This document shows positions 1 through 12,120 of a stretch of DNA of 64,000 nucleotides, in pieces; the stretch's first letter is position 1; each line of letters starts with the position of its first letter. Under the pieces are notes generated by a model, which was not told the origin of the DNA, did not search any database, and saw only the letters and a list, made by a program, of their open reading frames with translations. The DNA is taken from the NCBI GenBank assembly GCA_905116865.2, contig CAJHNH020004824.1, forward strand, positions 347,570 to 411,569. Reading direction: 5' to 3'. Position numbers and translations under genes: made by a program. This DNA comes from Candidula unifasciata (taxonomy: Eukaryota > Mollusca > Gastropoda > Stylommatophora > Geomitridae).

Positions 1-30
1 GTACAGAATTGAACTTTTCTCAAACGTTAT

Positions 31-212
31 TTAGGCTCCCAGGTCGAAAAGTCTTAAATGGGTACAAGGTAAAGTCCTGGGAGGTACAGGCAGCCCTCGT
101 GATGCTGAGCACATCACCCACAAATTCCCGATTGGTCTATAAAATATTATGGGTCTTGCTCTATTTGCGAAATACCCCTGAAGGTGTGGTAAGGTCCTTT
201 ACTTTAGTTGAC
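31..212 (+). repeat. SINE-A copy 1
   Basis: About 180 bp matching, at lower identity, the copies at 14911-15085 and 55292-55478. Shared landmarks in order are GGCTCCCAGGTCGA, GAAGTAAAGGC-like, a CTGACCACATCAC-like block, GATTGGTCTATAAAAT and an end reading CCTTTACTTTA. No protein is encoded. The family is named here only for bookkeeping; its 3' source is unknown to me. Confidence 0.7.
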
Positions 213-767
213 TCTCCAGTGGAAGCCAGCATTTGGTAACAGTTCTTTTATTCTGAAGAGGCGGAGACTTATTTTTAAATTAGTATGTATTTCCAGACCA
301 TCGTCTTCTTCTTTAGCGATCTCTTGGTTGTCAACTTTTCCGTTCTTCCAGTAGACAGTAAGTAATCTTGACGAGCGTTGTCATGCAGTCAACTGTGAGT
401 CATTAACTAAAGTGTCAACCTGATGTTCCTTAGGTCTCCCCAAAGCTTAGATATCGGGTCAACTTGGAAAGGTCACATGTTGCCACGCAGCTCCTCCCGG
501 AGAGACTAGATAGAGAAGCATTTTCTGGGGTGTTTCCAGATGTAGCCAGTTTATTTAGGTATTAGAAACTGATATGAGATAAAAGGTAACGGTCTTATTT
601 TGACAAATTTTGCAATAAAATGCAGTAATCTATTTTTTTAAAAATAGCAGAATGACACCATACATTTATTTCATCTTGATCATCGCGTACCTTGCTGTGT
701 CGAGGTGAAGTATAATGTTGGGAAAAACTTCCGTTTCTTCGCTTCGTAAATGGGGATTCCCAGGAGT
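213..767. other. Intergenic, no feature recognised
   Basis: Read on both strands. No splice-flanked coding stretch, known repeat or RNA gene could be supported. It may hold further methyltransferase intron. Confidence 0.4.
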
Positions 768-1421
768 TTGCTGTGGTATACTGTTTGCTGTGGTATACTG
801 TTTGCTGTGGTATACTGTTTGCTGTGGTATACTGTTTGCTGTGGTATACTGTTTGCTGTGGTATACTGTTTGCTGTGGTATACTGTTTGCTGTGGTATAC
901 TGTTTGCTGTGGTATACTGTTTGCTGTGGTATACTGTTTGCTGTGGTATACTGTTTGCTGTGGTATACTGTTTGCTGTGGTATACTGTTTGCTGTGGTAT
1001 ACTGTTGCTGTGGTATACTGTTTGCTGTGGTATACTGTTTGCTGTGGTATACTGTTTGCTGTGGTATACTGTTTGCTGTGGTATACTGTTTGCTGTGGTA
1101 TACTGTTTGCTGTGGTATACTGTTTGCTGTGGTATACTGTTTGCTGTGGTATACTGTTTGCTGTGGTATACTGTTTGCTGTGGTATACTGTTTGCTGTGG
1201 TATACTGTTTGCTGTGGTATACTGTTTGCTGGGGTATACTGTTTGCTGGGGTATACTGTTTGCTGGGGTATACTGTTTGCTGGGGTATACTGTTTGCTGT
1301 GGTATACTGTTTGCTGTGGTATACTGTTTGCTGTGGTATACTGTTTGCTGTGGTATACTGTTTGCTGTGGTATACTGTTTGCTGTGGTATACTGTTTGCT
1401 GTGGTATACTGTTTGCTGGCA
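768..1421. repeat. 17-bp minisatellite, about 38 copies
   Basis: Near-perfect head-to-tail array of TTTGCTGTGGTATACTG. A single unit at about 1003 lacks one T. Four consecutive units near 1229-1300 carry TGGGG in place of TGTGG, showing local spread of a variant. The unit contains no stop codon in several frames, so long open frames on both strands here are artefacts. Confidence 0.97.
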
Positions 1422-2091
1422 TCCGTGTTACATGAAAAAAAAAATTGCACTTGTCGTCTAATAATAAAATCCAAGGATGTCGTTACCTCCATTCCCTTTC
1501 GGATTTCATCATTCCTGATCGCATCTCTTATTATTATCCTTTCGTAGAAATCTCACTTCGGTTGTTATATATACCACCATATATGCAACAGTCTCAATAA
1601 GTGGAAAACCGTCTTACACTTTATGATGCATGGAGAGACAACACAAACAATTTTATGAATAACGACTTTAACACTTAAACTTGAATCTTGTCCCTTGTCC
1701 GATCCAGACCTCTTTATCTTCTTACTTAGTACTCAGATCAAAATATCTATTATCTGTTGCATGTGTATCATAGCCCAAATTGTCTAACTCATGATTCTGT
1801 AGTTTCTTTCATCTACTTCAATCAGATCAGTTTTTGTCTCGCCCATTATAGCTCCCAGTTACTAGTCATCATTTTTTTAGTTTCTTCCATCTTCTGTCGG
1901 TCAGATCACTCAATACCCTGTATATTAAATGTGTATCCTAACCGCCATTTTCTACTCATTATTCTACTTACGTTTTACAATCTTCTGCGACAGAAACTCA
2001 CTTTTCACATGTAGCGAACTGTTGCTCTATTCACACCCCAAACAAAAGAAAGACATTGCAAGACAAGAGTGGCAGAAGCCGGTCTATTTAC
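1422..2091. other. AT-rich non-coding stretch
   Basis: No repeat family, RNA gene or coding exon recognised on either strand. By position it would be intron of the minus-strand methyltransferase gene if that gene continues to the left. Confidence 0.4.
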
Positions 2092-2205
2092 CAAGCTGTG
2101 CCTTCAGACCGTCCACAGACTTCATGAAAGCTGCTAGATAGACCTCAAACTGGATAGGACCATACTCCTCGACCACATCGTGGAACTCTGCTGACATCCT
2201 GTAGC
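2092..2205 (-). CDS. Methyltransferase-like exon, third visible
   Basis: 114 nt. The acceptor is a good pyrimidine run ending TCTCTCTAG and the donor is CTTG|GTAAAT. It enters in phase 1, completing a glycine codon with the previous exon, and encodes YRMSAEFHDVVEEYGPIQF and then a helical stretch ending KAQL. One frame is open and compositionally protein-like. Confidence 0.68.
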
Positions 2206-4782
2206 CTAGAGAGACAACATGGACATGTCTGGAGCGCCATCAAGATAACCCATAAGTCATCATTTATAACACATAACTGGAGAGACAACATAAACGTGTT
2301 AACAGTGAACATAGACCTGTGTTAACAGTGAACATAGACCTTAGTTAACAGTGAACATAGACCTTAGTTAACAGTGAACAAAGACCTGTGTTAACAGTGA
2401 ACATAGACCTTAGTTAACAGTGAACATAGACCTTAGTTAACAGTGAACATAGACCTGTGTTAACAGTGAACATAGACCTTAGTTAACAGTGAACAAAGAC
2501 CTGTGTTAACAGTGAACATAGACCTTAGTTAACAGTGAACATAGACCTGTGTTAACAGTGAACATAGACTTTAGTTCACAGCGATCATAGACCTCAATTT
2601 ACACTGAACATAGACCTTTGTTAACATTGAACATAGACATTTGTTAACATTGAACATAGACCTTTGTTAACATTGAACATAGACCTTTGTTAACATTGAA
2701 CATAGACATTTGTTAACATTGAACATAGACCTTTGTTAACATTGAACATAGAACTTTTTTAACATTGAACATAGGCATTTGTTAACATTGAATATAGACA
2801 TTTGTTAACAATGAACATTTGACCACGAAAGTCTCAGATTACCCGCATAATCCTGTCTGTACATGCTGGAGCAGTTCGTGACGGCGGAAAAATTGGAGGA
2901 GAAAATAGACAGGTAGATCGAGAGAGAACAATGCTGAACAGTTTGACTTTATGGCATAGAGCATTATAAGAGTAAGAAATGACTGAAAGCACGCTAGAGA
3001 GATGGTTGTGTAAAGACGTGACTACCAACGTCACAAAGTATGGACCGAAAGAAGAAGAGCTGCCTACAAACAATAACTTCCATACATGTATTATCTTCCA
3101 CAGACATTCAACAACCGTTGTATGAATAGTTCTACAACTCACCATACGGTCCGGTTATGCTAAGACAAGATTTTAGGTGGTCGTAGACTTTTACCATGGC
3201 TATGGGGAAGGACATACGAGTTTTAATGTGCGTCTTGAATGCCTTTTTCTCATCTTCCTCCAGATAGTAGATCAGAGAGCCGGACTCGCTAGTGGACACA
3301 CGGATGATCTCCGCTGCAGCCAGACTGTCTAGAAGTTCACGCACGTATCTGAAACGACGATGAATGAATCATTCATTAAAAACCTAACAGATGATGGATG
3401 GGTGAAAGTGACTTGCGCAAGGACTTGGATTTAAGTGAGGGGGAGTTGCGCAGTTAATCGACCTCACTCTCTCGCCTGTGTCTGTCTTGATCCAATGGCA
3501 GGAGAATGCCAAGATAACTGGAAATGGACCTAGGTGCAGTGGATGACCAAGGCGTCTTAAGTGCCCTGCTTTGCTTGAAGCTCTTCACGGAGCCTGCTGG
3601 TGGTAATCGCCTTCTTGTCCGTTGAACCAATATAAGGTTTTATTGCACAATTCGCCAAGTCCAGTCTTTGCATACGGGGTAGGCATATCCCAGTCACCGA
3701 ATGGTTAAGAAACAGGTCGGCTACCCTCTCCAGGTTTAGCCAGCCCGTCAAAGTTGTTACGGTGGGGGGGGGGGGGGCTGAAAAAGGCTAATAAACAGAT
3801 GATATCCACAGATGTGTAACTGATCGCATGATATACATAGATGTGTAACTGATCGCATGATATACACAGATGTGTAACTGATCGCATGATATTCATAGAT
3901 GTGTAACTGATCGCATGATATACACAGATGTGTAACTGATCGCATGATATACACAGATGTGTAACTGATCGCATGATATACACAGATGTGTAACTGATCG
4001 CATGATATACACAGATGTGTAACTGATTGCATGATATACACAGATGTGTAACTGACCGCATGATATACACAGATTTGTAACTGATCGCATGATATACACA
4101 GATGTGTAACTGATTGCATGATATTCACAAAGTAAAATCCATTTTTTTCAATGTCTAACAGTTTTCGTTGTTCTTCTGTGTTTTCAGCTATTAATACTGT
4201 ATCATCTTCATAACGAAGATTGTACGAAGATTGTTTATATTATAACCTCCAACTAGTACTCCTGGTCTACCCTTGACCTACCTCATTATTATTTCACTGT
4301 AGAGAGAGAAGAAATCCGGTGACAAGACACAACCTTGTTTCATTCCTCGCTTTATCTGTTCTTAACTGCCTACTTTATTTCCCAATTTAATTGCTGCTTC
4401 TTGCTTCTAGTAAATATAGTTTTATTATTCTTAGATCTTTTCCATCAATGTTATTATTCTTACAGAATTGTATCATGTCATCATGTTTCAGTTTATCAAA
4501 AGCTTTTGTGTAATCTAGGTCTTTTCTAATATAACTACAAAAGGACGACAGGACCGATCACTTGTACCTCTCCTTCAAGCTTCTCTCGTCAGCGATCTGG
4601 TGGGATGTCAACGGTTGCTGGGCGTCCAACAGAACTTGCAAGATGCCCACATCTTTGCACAAAGTCAAAGCGAAACCCACACACGTGGAATCGACTAGCT
4701 GACCGAGTTTCTGTGCGAAGGAGGACATCCCCGGTTGTGTGTACTGCTGCACTGTGATCAGCACTGAGCCACCGGTTTGCCT
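2092..4782 (-). CDS. Rv2258c-like SAM-dependent methyltransferase, N-terminal half (partial gene)
   Basis: Three minus-strand exons (4568-4782, 3143-3348, 2092-2205) join in frame across GT..AG introns with matching phases (2, then 1). The product begins with a hydrophobic helical region (LGQLVDSTCVGFALTLCKD), then a winged-helix-like segment with SLKERYVRELLDSLAAAEII around the first splice junction, an acidic loop, and GYRMSAEFHDVVEEYGPIQF. In the family annotated in animals as S-adenosylmethionine-dependent methyltransferase Rv2258c-like, such a winged-helix dimerisation region precedes a Rossmann methyltransferase domain. The Rossmann domain with its glycine-rich SAM motif is not visible here and should lie to the left. 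The introns argue against bacterial contamination. The start codon is not certain: the first exon seems to open at an acceptor (CTATAAAG), so an upstream exon is likely. Family assignment rests on recalled resemblance of the N-terminal region. The gene could be a pseudogene if the downstream exons are absent. Confidence 0.62.
2298..2815. repeat. 23-bp minisatellite, about 22 copies
   Basis: Unit core GTGAACATAGACCTTAGTTA followed by ACA. The first half alternates CTGTG and CTTAG variants. The second half (from about 2600) shifts to an ATTGAACATAGAC(A/C)TTTGTTAAC variant. It sits just upstream (minus-strand sense) of the 2092-2205 exon, inside the presumed intron. Confidence 0.95.
3143..3348 (-). 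CDS. Methyltransferase-like exon, second visible
   Basis: 206 nt, acceptor CGTTTCAG and donor TATG|GTGAGT, both strong. It encodes YVRELLDSLAAAEIIRVS, an acidic stretch with YYLEEDEKKAF, and ends near SITGPYG. The length fits phase 2 in and phase 1 out, which matches both neighbouring exons exactly. Confidence 0.72.
3349..3800. other. Intronic sequence, nothing recognised
   Basis: Intron of the methyltransferase-like gene. It may contain an old repeat (about 3420-3750), but it matches nothing else in this window. An 11-12 base G run occurs near 3765-3777. Confidence 0.4.
3805..4128. repeat. 29-bp minisatellite, about 11 copies
   Basis: Unit core GATGTGTAACTGATCGCATG followed by ATATACACA, with sporadic TTCATA and ATTGC variants. 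It lies in the intron between methyltransferase exons 4568-4782 and 3143-3348. Confidence 0.95.
4135..4560 (-). mobile_element. Reverse-transcriptase fragment of a LINE
   Basis: Minus-strand translation with frame jumps gives DLDYTKAFDKLKHDDMIQF (fingers/palm), then GMKQGCVLSPDFFSLYSEII (the conserved G-x-Q-G-x-x-x-S-P-x-F motif), then a remnant of the YADDTVL catalytic block followed by LIAENTEEQRK. The catalytic box itself is damaged to SEDDTVL. It is a dead RTE/CR1-like piece in an intron, in the same orientation as the host gene and ending within 10 bp of the exon at 4568. Confidence 0.75.
4568..4782 (-). CDS. Methyltransferase-like exon, first visible
   Basis: Donor AGAG|GTACAAG at the low-coordinate end is clear, and 215 nt from the acceptor CTATAAAG fits phase 0 in and phase 2 out. 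It encodes VQQYTQPGMSSFAQKLGQLV and a hydrophobic helix to SLKER. The 5' limit is uncertain: the acceptor is weak, and the methionine in GMSSF is an alternative start. Confidence 0.62.
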
Positions 4783-4944
4783 CTTTATAGAAACAAATGA
4801 ATGGTTCTACTTTTGGCATTAGTCTGAAGAATTCACAAAATTTATGCCAATAAAACCTCTTCAGAGATTCCCAAAATGATAGCAGGTTCCGATATGTTTT
4901 AATTTCGCAAGCAGAAAGTATTTGTGACCCATTGTTTAATATTG

Positions 4945-5640
4945 CAGAGACTGGCCAGCAGGTGCCACGGAGGTGGAAATTCAGCAGTTAATTCAAGATA
5001 TTGCTCGCTCAGAGGATTTGATCATTTATACAGACGGTTCAGTGTCAAGAGGCAAAAGAAGTGCTTTGGGTTTCTTAGCAAAAGTTATTGGTCGACGTTT
5101 GGTGCAGGAGAGCCTAGCATATGATATCACAACTTCCAGTTTAAGAATGGAGGTGGGGGCGGTCACTGCAGCTTTCTGCTGGCTAGAGAACACGACACAC
5201 ACACACACTTTGTAATTGTAACTGATTCAGAAAGCATGCTGAGGAAGATCAGAACAGGTATGCTTCGTGCAGAGTGGCATGCTTCACTGCGGAGGACACG
5301 CGTGAGCAGTATTCCCTGGATTTTTTTCACCGGGACCGCCGGTGTGTTGGGAAATGAACAGGCGGACAGCCTGGCTGGCTCTGCACAACTTGGGGGAATA
5401 CTGATACATGATAAGGCAGACGTGGTTAGTGCCTTGTGGAAGAGCGTGTACAGTTCGGAGGAGCAGATGGATCACCACAATCTGGTGTGATTGATGCAGC
5501 GGGGGCGGGCGTTTAAACAAAATGCTACTGGCACCATTAGTATTTGAACTCAGCACTGGCTGCTGAAGATGGGGACAGATCGCTTATGGGAATACCCCGA
5601 GTGTTGTGATGTCGGTTCTTGAATCAGCTCAGCTCATCAC
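4945..5640 (+). mobile_element. LINE-A copy 1: RNase H domain and 3' end
   Basis: Plus-strand pieces in two frames give the RNase H signature: IIYTDGSVSRGKRSALGF (first catalytic Asp), then RMEVGAVTAAFCWLE (catalytic Glu), DSESMLRKIRTGM (Asp) and GVLGNEQADSLAGSA (final Asp region). The 3' end reads as in the other copies, with the codons for HWLLK and then CCCCGAGTGTTGTGATG and CTTGAATCA. Several frameshifts and stops make it inactive. The order of motifs is that of Jockey/I-type LINEs with a C-terminal RNase H. Confidence 0.85.
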
Positions 5641-6760
5641 TTTTATATTTTAATTTAATATTCATACTATGCATTTTTACATATAAATATAAAATGCTTA
5701 ATGGAAAAAGGACAAGTGTCGTGTGAATAGTGAGTGTTTGGAAGGGCTCAATATAAGACGGGAATGGGAGCTTAATTTGCGATACATTGGAAATAAATTT
5801 CTTCTGTTTCGTTCATTCTGTACTTCTATTTCTATTTCCCTTCATCCATAAAGGCTTTCAATTTGTGTTATCATCTGTATGATTATCTATCTTGTTGCAT
5901 TTTCGTCAACCTTAATTTTTTTAAGCGCTCTTTATAAAGTTATGTCTGCCTGTTCTGTCCTTTGTCTGTTTTGCACACCGTCTGTATAAGTTATTTCTAC
6001 CCGTTCTTTCCTCTTAGTCTGTTATTCACACTGTCTGTCTACACTTATGTCTGTCCTTCATTTTATCGGTCTGTTCTATACAAATTGCGAATCTGTTTGT
6101 CCGAGTAGACAAGGTGAGCACCATTGCTAAAAACCAGTTAGAGTTGATTCCTGTTTACAGGAAATACTGAATACAGGAGTAATGCCCTGTCGATTTCAAC
6201 GCTTGGGATTCCCTGGAGTTCATTCACACCCAGTTGCCAACACCCTGACAGCAGAAAGCAGCGACACCCATTTACACAAATCTAATGAATAAAGTACTAT
6301 ATGTGAATGTACTTTACCAGCATGTTTCGTTTTTTATGCATCGCCACTTGGTCAGGTATTCATAATACCTGTTTACAAGTTGGTCGTGTATAGAAACAAA
6401 TTATTTATTATCTAACAGACTGTGTCAGCACCACGACCTGACTAAAGGCCACCCAGCAAGAAATTATTAGTCTTTTATTGGCTGTAGAGTCAGTGCCACT
6501 TGAAGCTGAACTGTTTCTAGCATTGCCATGTCCTTATTATACTGGTGTTTTTATCCATATATACAAATACACGGACATTCCCCCATGCTTTGTGCTTACG
6601 CAAGTTACGGTCAAATTAAAGTCAAGTTGTGTTTGACAAACCATGAACTTTAACCTAGATCATGCTTAAGCGAGTTGACGACATGCCGGAGTAAGGTTTG
6701 AAACTGTTCCGTCTTGGCATTTGCTGCTGTCCTCACTGTCCTGTGTCCACCTTCATGTCG
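5641..6760. other. Non-coding, nothing recognised
   Basis: AT-rich sequence with short CTGTCTGT-like runs near 5940-6060. No exon, RNA gene or repeat shared with other parts of the window was identified. Confidence 0.4.
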
Positions 6761-6799
6761 ATTAGCCGCCACCTGGTGTCCTAAATGTCCTGTGTCCCC

Positions 6800-7590
6800 C
6801 TTCCTGACACTTAAGTCGTCACCTGGTGTCCTTCATGTCACTAAGTTGTCACCTGGTGTCCTTCATGTCACTAAGTCGTCACTGGTGTCCTTCATGTCAC
6901 TAAGTTGTCACCTGGTGTCCTTCATGTCACTAAGTCGTCACCTGGTGTCCTTCATGTCACTAAGTCGTCACCTGGTGTCCTTCATGTCACTAAGTTGTCA
7001 CCTGGTGTCCTTCATGTCACTAAGTTGTCACCTGGTGTCCTTCATGTCACTAAGTTGTCACCTGGTGTCCTTCATGTCACTAAGTTGTCACCTGGTGTCC
7101 TTCATGTCACTAAGTTGTCACCTGGTGTCCTTCATGTCACTAAGTTGTCACCTGGTGTCCTTCATGTCACTAAGTTGTCACCTGGTGTCCTTCCTGACAC
7201 TTAAGTCGTCACCTGGTGTCCTTCATGTCACTAAGTTGTCACCTGGTGTCCTTCATGTCACTAAGTTGTCACCTGGTGTCCTTCCTGACACTTAAGTCGT
7301 CACCTGGTGTCCTTCATGTCACTAAGTTGTCACCTGGTGTCCTTCATGTCACTAAGTCGTCACCTGGTGTCCTTCATGTCACTAAGTTGTCACCTGGTGT
7401 CCTTCATGTCACTAAGTTGTCACCTGGTGTCCTTCATGTCACTAAGTTGTCACCTGGTGTCCTTCATGTCACTAAGTTGTCACCTGGTGTCCTTCCTGAC
7501 ACTTAAGTCGTCACCTGGTGTCCTTCATGTCACTAAGTTGTCACCTGGTGTCCTTCATGTCACTAAGTCGTCACCTGGTGTCCTTACCCG
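6800..7590. repeat. 30-bp minisatellite, about 26 copies
   Basis: Unit core CCTGGTGTCCTTCATGTCAC followed by TAAGTTGTCA. A second variant with CCTGACACTTAAGTCG recurs at about 7192, 7283 and 7493, so the array has a higher-order arrangement. The period is divisible by three, which explains the open frames reading HLVSFMSLSC. Confidence 0.96.
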
Positions 7591-7594
7591 CACA

Positions 7595-8864
7595 GTACTT
7601 CAGGTAGGGTCAGACTAATGTAGGCGTCACAGGTACCCTAATTATAACTTCACTGAAGATACCACAGGGTATCTGGGATTTGCCACGTCGGCTTACAGTC
7701 CAGACTGATATTTTGTAATCTCCGGATGGTCAAGCTTTCGGGAAGCAGCTCGGAGCGGTGAAATTAAATGAACGAAGAAAGGAATTCTTGTCACTTTCCA
7801 TCTGTTTATTATATCAGGTGTCCTGTCTTCCGTTATTGCTCTTGTTAAACTACTGTATCTCAAGATGTTCAGTATTTATGACACGATACTGTTTATTCGC
7901 GACGTGAACGATTCACTCTGAAATGAAGACATATCTTCTGTTATTGCTGTAGGTAAACTACGGTGCCGAATGTGTTTCACTCTTCAGGACAAAAGGCAGT
8001 TTATTCAGGATGTGAACGATTTATTTTAGAAGGGGGAGATAATTTGACAATTATAGTCTGATCAAAGGGGCAGGAAGATTTAACGAGCGTGAGACTAGCG
8101 CGCAACACACACACACAGAAAGACAGAGAAAGAGAGAGATACACACACACACACACACACACAACTTATGTGTCAAGGACAATCGTTGGCTTCTCAGCTT
8201 TCGTGTTGCTGCAGAACATGGTCTCATTAGAACTTTTTGCAAGCTAATTCTGTACGATAGCAGGCGAACCATGATGGAGATTCCGGGTCGTTGCAGACTG
8301 TAGCTGCCAACACGTTGTACCTCAACGTGGCATGGATTTTCTGCCATCTGATTTTAACTAAGTTGCTCAAGAAGAAAATTAACAGAATGGATCTAGGGAG
8401 TTGGGGGAAGGGCACCACAGAAATGTGGATAAAAGAGATAGTTTGCAAGTGACAGTGAACACTGAACCTGACAAACAGAATGAGATATGAACAAGAAAAG
8501 CCAGGTGTATTGTGCAGTCCAAACAAATGCAGTCAACCACTACGACAGAATTGCAAAGAGGAACAGCTGAACAATACAGTCATGTTCACTAGGGCATGGT
8601 GAAAGACACAATGTCTCTGTTGCGACAACGATGACAGACTTCTGGGCAGATTCGACCCCTTAAAGAGAATCCGGAGCACATGTGTAGATGTCGATGTGCT
8701 GAGAAACTGATCCTTAACCACATGTATACAGACATACATACATGCAAAGAAACCCGTGTCCATGACATAAACCCTTGTGTTTTCAGCACTCTACGATAGT
8801 GAAATTGGGTCAGCGTATTCATACCAGGAAAATAGCTAAATTTCTTCCACGTATGGCTAGGTTT
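7595..8864. other. Non-coding with a short CA repeat
   Basis: A CA/GA-rich tract lies at 8103-8164. Two short open frames on the minus strand around 8051-8526 lack splice context and recognisable similarity. Nothing further is supported. Confidence 0.35.
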
Positions 8865-9406
8865 TCAGTTGTCTCTCGAAATTCGAAAACTTCAAAACTC
8901 GAACAATATAGAATTCAAACAAAATTTGCAAGTATATTTTGCCTCGAAACTCAAACGCCGCCTTGGAAACCGATCACGTGACTGAGCTGACAATGCGAGA
9001 GCTTCAGTACCTTCATTACCCCACCCCCAACCTTTTTCCCTCTCCTCTCCCCCACCCCATCCATTTCTTCCCCTCGTACTTCTAAGTGCCATGTCACCAT
9101 TTTGATCATTAAACAGTAAACACCGTGTTTTTATATCTTTTTTTTTTAAATTTAATTATGATTGTTTTCGGATAGGATAATCATTATATTTACTATATGA
9201 CATTATTATTATTGTTACATGACTATATTTACAGTGTACTGTATTTAACAAAATGCATTTTTAATAAAAATGAGTTTGCTGGAACCAGGAACACAATAAT
9301 TTAGTTAACATTATTTTCAATGGAAAAAGTCGCCTTGCAACTCGAACGACTTGGAATTCGTACGTCGTCTTGTATGGGATTATATTTTAATTCCGAGGTA
9401 TCACTG
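8865..9406 (-). mobile_element. Probable pogo/Tigger-like non-autonomous DNA transposon
   Basis: Read from the right on the minus strand, the sequence opens CAGTGATACCTCGGAATT and continues with ACGAATTCC and TCGTTCGAGTTGC. This is the style of terminal and subterminal sequence of pogo/Tigger-type elements. The left part has the matching TCGAAATTCGAAAAC and ACTCGAAC blocks and CTCGAAACTCAAACGCC. No transposase frame is present, so this is a MITE-like or deleted copy. The left terminus is not clean. Confidence 0.45.
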
Positions 9407-10285
9407 TGCTTGGCATTAGATGGCAAATAAAGATCACTGACACTGAAGTTTTGGATTGAACAGGTATCACATCAGAAGTCTCAATGCTCCGTCTTCGATT
9501 GCTCGGATATCTATTACACAGTCGGAGGATGTGGGATGGTAGAGTCCGTAAGAATGACACGAGATGTTGAGATCAATTTATAAACATAATATGTCTCTTG
9601 AAGATTGGGTTTTGGTATAGTAGCTAACGTATGACAGACTAGACCGTGAACTGGTTCGATTGATGGCAATGCTAAAATGTCTGTTTTCTAATAACTAATA
9701 CCTGATAATTTAGGTGTCAATTGTTTGAGGATTGCGTCGAATCAAACTGGGAGCACTGGTTTACTTACCTAATCATTTGGCTACACCTCCCACAAGCGAG
9801 CTCCAGTATCTGCTACATGTCTGACCATAAATTAAGTATGACTGGGTTAAATTTTCATCCCCAGAATTCTTGTTGTTGGCCCCTCTCCCATCTTACCAGA
9901 CGATACTTGCTACTTAACTATAGGCGGAACTGAAATCACAGCCCCTGGGGATGGCGAGTGTGACTAGCAAGACCCGATCGCGTTAAAGAAACTTCCGGCA
10001 TTCAGAGCATGGGATTTCTGGACTTTTGTTGCCATAGAATATTTTTAACCTGCGTCATTTATTACCAAACTTTTTACCAACTTGTTTATGTTGTCTACCA
10101 TACTCACTTCCTTATTTTTGACTTTCATGCGACATGGACCATAACATCCTCCTCCCACACATCCACATCACTTCTTGCATCATTCATGTCCCCATTCTAC
10201 ACATCTTTACATCGAACTATGACCTCAGGAGAAAGGGTGCAGAGCAAGCTTTGAGGAACAGGAAGGACTGGCTACCTGCTACTAA
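9407..10285. other. Non-coding, possible LINE remnant at its right end
   Basis: Around 10225-10275 the plus strand reads AEQALRNRKDWLPAT, resembling the extreme C-terminus of RTE-type LINEs, but too short to assign. A 27-bp word at 9952-9978 recurs exactly at 37417-37443. Otherwise nothing is supported. Confidence 0.35.
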
Positions 10286-10289
10286 CATG

Positions 10290-11745
10290 CGTATCCATAG
10301 ACGAAGCCCAGCTGACCATCGGACACAAGCATACCAAACCCAGCTGACCATCGGACACAAGCATACGAAGCCCAGCTGACCATCTTACACAAGCATACGA
10401 AGCCCAGCTGACCATCTGACACAAGCACACCAAACCGAGCTGACCATCTGAAACAAGCATACCAAACCGAGCTGACCATCTGACACAAGCATACCAAACC
10501 CAGCTGACCATCTGGCACAAGCATACCAAACCCAGCTGACCATCTGACACAAGCATTCCAAACCGAGCTGACCATCTGACACAAGCATACCAAACCCAGC
10601 TGACCATCTGACACAAGCATACCAAACCCAGCTAACCATCGGACACAAGCATACCAAACCCAGCTGACCATCTGACACAAGCATAACAAACCCAGCTGAC
10701 CATCTGACACAAGCATACCAAACCCAGCTGACCATCTGACACAAGCATTCCAAACCGAGCTGACCATCTGACACAAGCATACCAAACCCAGCTGACCATC
10801 TGACACAAGCATACCAAACCCAGCTAACCATCGGACACAAGCATACCAAACCCAGCTGACCATCTGACACAAGCATTCCAAACCCAGCTGACCATCTGAC
10901 ACAAGCATACCAAACCCAGCTGACCATCGGACACAAGCATACCAAACCGAGCTGACCATCTGACACAAGCATATCAAACCCAGCTGACTATCTGACACAA
11001 GCATACCAAACCCAGCTGACTATCTGACACAAGCATACCAAACCCAGCTGACTATCTGACACAAGCATACCAAACCCAGCTGACCATCTGACACAAGCAT
11101 ATCAAACCCAGCTGACTATCTGACACAAGCATACCAAACCCAGCTGACTATCTGACACAAGCATATCAAACCCAGCTGACTATCTGACACAAGCATATCA
11201 AACCCAGCTGACTATCTGACACAAGCATATCAAACCCAGCTGACCATCTGACACAAGCATATCAAACCCAGCTGACTATCTGACACAAGCATACCAAACC
11301 CAGCTGACTATCTGACAAAAGCATACCAAACCCAGCTGACCATCTGACACAAGCATACCAAACCGAGCTGACCATCTGACACAAGAATACCAAACCCAGC
11401 TGACCATCTGACACAAGCATAACAAACCGAGCTGACCATCTGACACAAGCATACCAAACCCAGCTGACCATCTGACACAAGCATACCAAACCGAGCTGAC
11501 CATCTGACACAAGCATACCAAACCCAGCTGACCATCTGACACAAGCATACCAAACCCAGCTGACTATCTGACACAAGCATACCAAACCCAGCTGACCATC
11601 CGACACAAGCATACCAAACCGAGCTGATCATCTGACATAAGCATACCAAACCCAGCTGACCATCTGACACAAGCATACCAAACCCAGCTGACCATCTGAC
11701 CCAAGCATACCAAACCCAGCTGATGACCAAACCCAGCTGATGACC
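10290..11745. repeat. 32-bp minisatellite, about 45 copies
   Basis: Unit core CCCAGCTGACCATCTGACAC followed by AAGCATACCAAA. Variants (CCGAGC, ACTATC, CATCGG, GCATTCC, GCATATC) are clustered. The ACTATC form dominates 10985-11330, while the CATCGG form is confined to about 10290-10950. The array abuts a related-looking degenerate end (GCTGATGACCAAACC). Confidence 0.97.
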
Positions 11746-11804
11746 AAACCGAACACAGAGAAAAAGAAAATATCGTAGTAGATGCCGACCTCGACATCAT
11801 CTAT

Positions 11805-12120
11805 CCATCTGTAATCCACAATAGAGGATATCTTTATGTACTGTAATCCACAATAGAGGATGTCTTTATGTACTGTAATCCACAATAAATGGTGCCCTTA
11901 TGGAATGTAATCCACAATAGAGGATGTCCTTTTGGACTGTTCTCCACAATAGAGGATACCCGATGGACTGTAATCCACAATAAAGGATGCCCTTATGGAC
12001 TGTAATCCATAATAGAAGATGCCCTTATGGACTGTAATCCACAATAAAGGATGCCCTTATGGACTGTAATCAACAATAAAAGATGCCCTATGGTCTGTAA
12101 TCTACAATAGAGGATGTATC
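11805..12120. repeat. 32-bp minisatellite, about 10 copies
   Basis: Unit core TGTAATCCACAATAGAGGAT followed by GCCCTTATGGAC, degenerate. Its end (CCCTTATG plus ACTGTA) is shared with the next array, so the 49-bp unit that follows probably arose from this one. Confidence 0.93.

Noticed and set aside
715..1547. Several 220-275 codon frames
   Set aside because: Generated by the 17-bp repeat, all frames equally open.
2092..4782. Bacterial contamination or horizontal transfer of the methyltransferase-like gene
   Set aside because: Spliced exons with GT..AG introns, minisatellites and LINE fragments in the introns; such proteins are known in animals. Ancient transfer cannot be judged from this sequence.
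8051..8526. Terminal exon of SDR copy 1
   Set aside because: Examined because the last exon is missing to the left of 19011; the translated sequence does not resemble the DHRS7 C-terminus and the acceptor phase does not fit convincingly.
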